From assembly GCF_018139145.2 (NCBI RefSeq), contig NC_059486.1, forward strand, positions 9,052,001 through 9,116,000: DNA of 64,000 nucleotides. The letters run 5' to 3'. The DNA is from Gymnogyps californianus (lineage: Eukaryota; Chordata; Aves; Accipitriformes; Cathartidae). Position 1 is the stretch's first letter. Every line of letters starts with the position of its first letter. The position numbers were made by a program, and so were the translations under genes. Shown here piece after piece: positions 60,441 through 64,000 of the stretch. The notes beneath the pieces were generated by a model. It saw only the letters and a program-made list of their open reading frames with translations, was not told the DNA's origin and did not search any database.

Positions 60441-60480
60441 GGAGGTGGGGACAGAGGGAGGGAGGTGGGGACAGGAGGGA
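60441..60480 (+). repeat. 20-bp G-rich tandem, G-quadruplex motif
   Basis: Two adjacent 20-bp units share their first 14 bases, ggaggtggggacag, and differ after that. The plus strand gives successive runs GGGG, GGG, GGG, GGGG and GGG separated by loops of 5, 1, 4 and 6 bases, which meets the usual quadruplex pattern (four runs of three or more G, loops up to seven). Confidence 0.85.
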
Positions 60481-60694
60481 CACAGCAAGGCGAGCGTGAC
60501 AGACACGCTTCTGGAGAAAGAGCATCCAGCTGCAGTGCTACCAGCCCTGAGCATCCCGTGTGCCAGCTGGGTTCGTATGGGTTCTGGTCTCCAAGGAGGG
60601 AAGGGGGCAGATACCCGAGGTCCCAGCAAAGCTTGCCCTGCAGCGAGCCCTTGACAGATGTTAAAAAGTCAGACTGAGACAGAGTTTTAAAAAG
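60481..60694. other. Short unique stretch, no gene seen
   Basis: No gene or repeat recognised. Confidence 0.45.
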
Positions 60695-60790
60695 TTCAGG
60701 CAGGTGGGGCTGGGATTTAGGAGGTCTGGGTTAGTTTGCTGACTTAGCCCTGGCTTGCCTGGGTGACTTTGGGATAGCTCCTGTAGCTGA
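60695..60790 (+). repeat. MIR/amniote SINE relic (5' half)
   Basis: Sense landmarks ggggctgggatttaggaggt, ctgggttagtttgctgac, gcctgggtgactttgggata and gctcctgtagctga match the 5' half of old amniote MIR-type SINEs ('ctgggactcaggagatctgggttc...gccactgg...ctgggtgaccttgggcaagtcac'). The 3' half is missing or unrecognisable. Confidence 0.5.
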
Positions 60791-63700
60791 CCCCGCTGCT
60801 GGCATTACTGAGCTTTGGCTTGAGACTTTAAAAAATAAACATTGTTTTTTTTATTTGGAGCAAAAGTGCTTCCCTTTTATTAGAAAATACTACCGAAGGG
60901 TGGCAGGGGGAGAGAGTATGAGAGATTAAGTCTGCTCATGGACTGGATCAGAGTACAATATTTTGTCTCCCACTGTGATACCAGCTGTATAAGACGAAAA
61001 TGTCAGAAATCCTGCAGCAGGCAATTACGATCTGACGGCAGGCTGCTTACCACCTAAGCTTGGGTAGTTTGCTCTTGGTTTATATCCTGAAACAAGGAGT
61101 CTTTCTTCCAAAGCTCTTTGCCTTATGCTTTCTCGTTAAAAGTCTGAACTGCCTTTGTGTCCGTCAGTATGACCCTTGGAAAAGCCGGGGGGATAGTGGG
61201 AAGAGGGAGAGAGCTTAGCAGCAGTGTTGTGCTGGCCCCTTGGAGAGAATGGGCTTGCTGTCAGCCCAGAGCGTTCCCCTTATTGTGCCTCACGAGAATC
61301 TTCCTTCTCCTCAAACTGTTGCACGTGAAATTTATTTCTCCAGCCTCCACAGTACACATTAGCTCTGCATTTTTCTGGCTGGAATATCACTTTGCTACTT
61401 CATGCCCACATTCTGTGAACTTCCCCAGGCCTGTTATTTTTCTTTTATTTCTCTTTGCAAGACTTTTTATTCTGGAATGATCTGAACTTAACTCCTGTAC
61501 CTTTTGCTCTGTGCTCTGCTTTCAGCACATTAATAAAAATAATTTAAATTGTACTAGGCTACAGACAAATCCCTGTAGTGTCCCATGAGTATCTCCCTTC
61601 ATGCTGATGCATTTCTGGTCCTTTTTTTTCCTTTGTTCATTATGCTTAAGGCAGCGTTAAACAGGGATGGAGGTGTGTGTAGCTGAACCAAATTGGAAGC
61701 TGATGAGTAATAAAAAATTGCTCTACATTTGTGAAATAGAGGAGTGGGGTAAAATAGCCTGATGTGTAAACAGCCGTGAGGAGAGGGGATGGTTCATGTT
61801 AGTGTTGATAAGTACTGAAGGTATCAATCCAGCATAGCTCAGATGCTGTGATCTTCAGATTAAGCGAATCCTGTCTCTTGATCGCTGGCTGCATGTCGAT
61901 GCGGTCGCGCAGAACCAGCAGCAAACAGCAGGGGTGGGACAGCGGGTGCTGTACCTGTGCCAGAGCAAGGTGTGGGACCCAGCTGCTGCCAGGCTACCCG
62001 CGGTGTGGCCTTAGCAAATAGGTGTGTGTATCCCTGATCGCCCAGCTGCGGGGAGGAGGGGTGAGTCTTACACTGGTAAAAAATCTTGTTACCGAGAAGC
62101 GTGAAGCGTGGACATGCCCAGACACAGCTGATGTACTGGAGTGAGGGCTGACAATACCTGAAGGTTCATTAGCAGTTGCCTTTAACCACAAATGTACTTA
62201 CTGTATGGTCTACACGGTGCCAAAGTCAAATTTTGCAGACAATTTCCTAGCAGGACTTGCGGCAGAAAGAGCTGTCTTTTAAATGCTTTGATAGTGAAAA
62301 GCAGAGGCCTGGCTAATTGCCATTAATGCTTACCCTAGAAATACCTTGAGTCTCTCTGGCCAGTGCCTCCATGGCACCGGTGGGTACCAGACATCCCCAT
62401 TTCTCCTAACATCACCCTCTCGTCAGCAAGACATCAGCACGTGCATTCCTTGGTGGGCTGGGGGGGATTGCCACCAGGCTGGGGGGGTGACACATTGCTG
62501 TCCCCCTGCTCCTCGGAACCTGAGTACCCTCGGTGCTACCTCTCCTCGCTCCTGCTGCCAGCACAAGCTGTGAGCTGCCTGTGGCTGTGGGTTTTGCTCA
62601 CGAGCCGGGGGAGAGCAGGGAACCGATGAGCCTGTGCCACCGTGAGACCTGAATGTGGCGAAGTGTATTTGTCAATCAGCATGTTTTCTTTATTTTTTCA
62701 ATGTACTTTGCTGAAGAACTATTATACATAATTGGTTCTGGATTACTGCACAAACCGCATTCAGATAACACTTGTCACCTTGGGAATAGCTAACAATACA
62801 TAACAAACCAGCAGCAGCATGCTTGGGCTGAAGGGCTTTATGTGCGTGTATGTTTTGTCTTCTTTTTGTTTTTAAATGTGTCTTGAAGAATAAAAACACA
62901 CACATATTTTAAGCAAGCACTTCCTTGCACAGATCTGTTTTGTTTTAAAACATCAAGTGTGTTCCTTCAGCGGATCAACATTATTGTGCTGCTCTTCTGA
63001 TGCAGTGCCAGTTATGTTTATTTTCTTAGCTGAAATTATTTCCTCAACAGATTTGCTTTTGAAAGGACACTGCTCTGTGCATATCTTGTTCAAACCTAAG
63101 CTCATCTAGCTACCGCTCTGCTCTTCTGATATGTATCTTGCAGATAGGGAACAATACTTTGTTATTGGAAAGCAAATGCTCATATCCAAGCCATCTTAGA
63201 AGTACATCAAAATCTGTATGAAACAGACTTTAAGCAAATGAACTCTAAAATCCTGGGTTTGATTATCTCAGAGAATCCCTGCTGCAACTAATAAGGCAGC
63301 ATCATGCAAAAGACATTCTAAGCTCAATATTACCAAGTATTAATTATTGTTATCTCTTTGCTAGCTGATAGCAGTGGTTGCAGCCCTGCAATTTAGCTTT
63401 CCAGCAGAAAGGTATTGGAACAAAACTAGAAAATAAAGCTCAATATAAACATATCAGACCTGAAACAAAAGCTATCGTCGTGTGCTGTGGTTCGTTCCCC
63501 AAACCACAGCCTAGCATGCCTCTGCTTTAAGAAACTGGCTTTAAAACCATCCATGCCAGAGAGCAAACTTTGCTGCTGCTCCCCTTGTAGAACCTTTTCT
63601 TGGACTGCTGAGGGCAAGGAGAGGCCCGGAGGGAAGGTGAGGGGAAAGCCCAAGGTCTCTTTTCAAGTCTACCATGTGCTCCAAGAAATGCAACTTGGAT

Positions 63701-64000
63701 GACTTTGTACAACAGTGACATCTGGTGATACCCATCAATATTTACTGTTTCCATCTGCTTTTTAAGAGGGTGGAGTTAAAGTCTGCAAATTCCTTCTTAC
63801 TTGAGAAGTAAGTTAGAGCAAAGCCCTTGGGCTTGACTCAAGACCTGCCAGGGCTGCTCCTGGCATCCAGCTTGCTGTGTTTGGTTTGGGTATGTCGGTG
63901 CTGCAGTGTGCTGAAGTTTCGTGGGTAAAGGCTGGGTGCAGAGCGATGTCACCGGCAGTGAAGGGTGCTGCGCTGCTGTGTGTGGAGTGGGGTTGGGTGA
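60791..64000. other. Unique non-coding sequence, no gene seen
   Basis: No exon, RNA gene or mobile element recognised up to the end of the window. Short G7 runs lie near 62459 and 62481. 62880-63380 is AT-rich with scattered TAAT and TTATC cores (for example gtattaattattgttatc near 63337) and might hold regulatory DNA. Confidence 0.45.

Overview
The window looks like non-coding nuclear DNA from a bird. Composition is mixed, roughly mid-40s percent GC, CpG is depleted, and six-frame reading frames are short and unconserved. The repeats point to an avian or archosaur genome: CR1 LINE fragments, including a 3' end at about 45.52-45.59 kb with the characteristic ggttggac / atgatctt / ttccaac block and a decayed 8-bp tail, plus many old MIR-type SINE relics. 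I see no bacterial, phage or organellar features. I recognise no protein-coding exon, so the window is best read as a gene desert or the inside of a very large intron. All family assignments are hand comparisons from memory; no search was run.

Layout. 0-12.7 kb is plain unique sequence apart from one MIR relic (2.72-2.80 kb) and a 280-bp interrupted (GT)n microsatellite (5.91-6.19 kb) with a 13-bp tandem duplication beside it. 12.7-22 kb holds several MIR-like relics on both strands, pyrimidine tracts, and a T14-G15 junction. 20.1-20.4, 23.05-23.5, 25.5-25.9 and 26.8-27.0 kb are AT-rich, TAAT-rich islands that look like developmental enhancers. A 75-bp nested inverted repeat lies at 24.67-24.74 kb and an ancient CR1 3' end at 25.0-25.3 kb. 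27-32 kb is featureless. 32.27-32.52 kb is a CpG-retaining island with paired TAATTA sites.

34.87-35.22 kb holds the most unusual object. On the minus strand, a full-length but decayed 5S rRNA copy is joined directly to an internal CR1 reverse-transcriptase fragment. This is the arrangement expected from template switching during LINE reverse transcription. 35.3-64 kb has a few more MIR-like relics (36.57, 39.38, 52.79, 60.70 kb), one younger CR1 tail (45.5 kb), simple repeats, a guanine-rich tandem able to form a quadruplex (60.44 kb), and more enhancer-like islands (44.9, 46.9, 51.0, 56.7 kb).

There is no operon, pathway or gene set to describe, and I found no new multi-gene system. The things worth following up are the 5S-CR1 chimera, the nested inverted repeat and the putative conserved non-coding islands.
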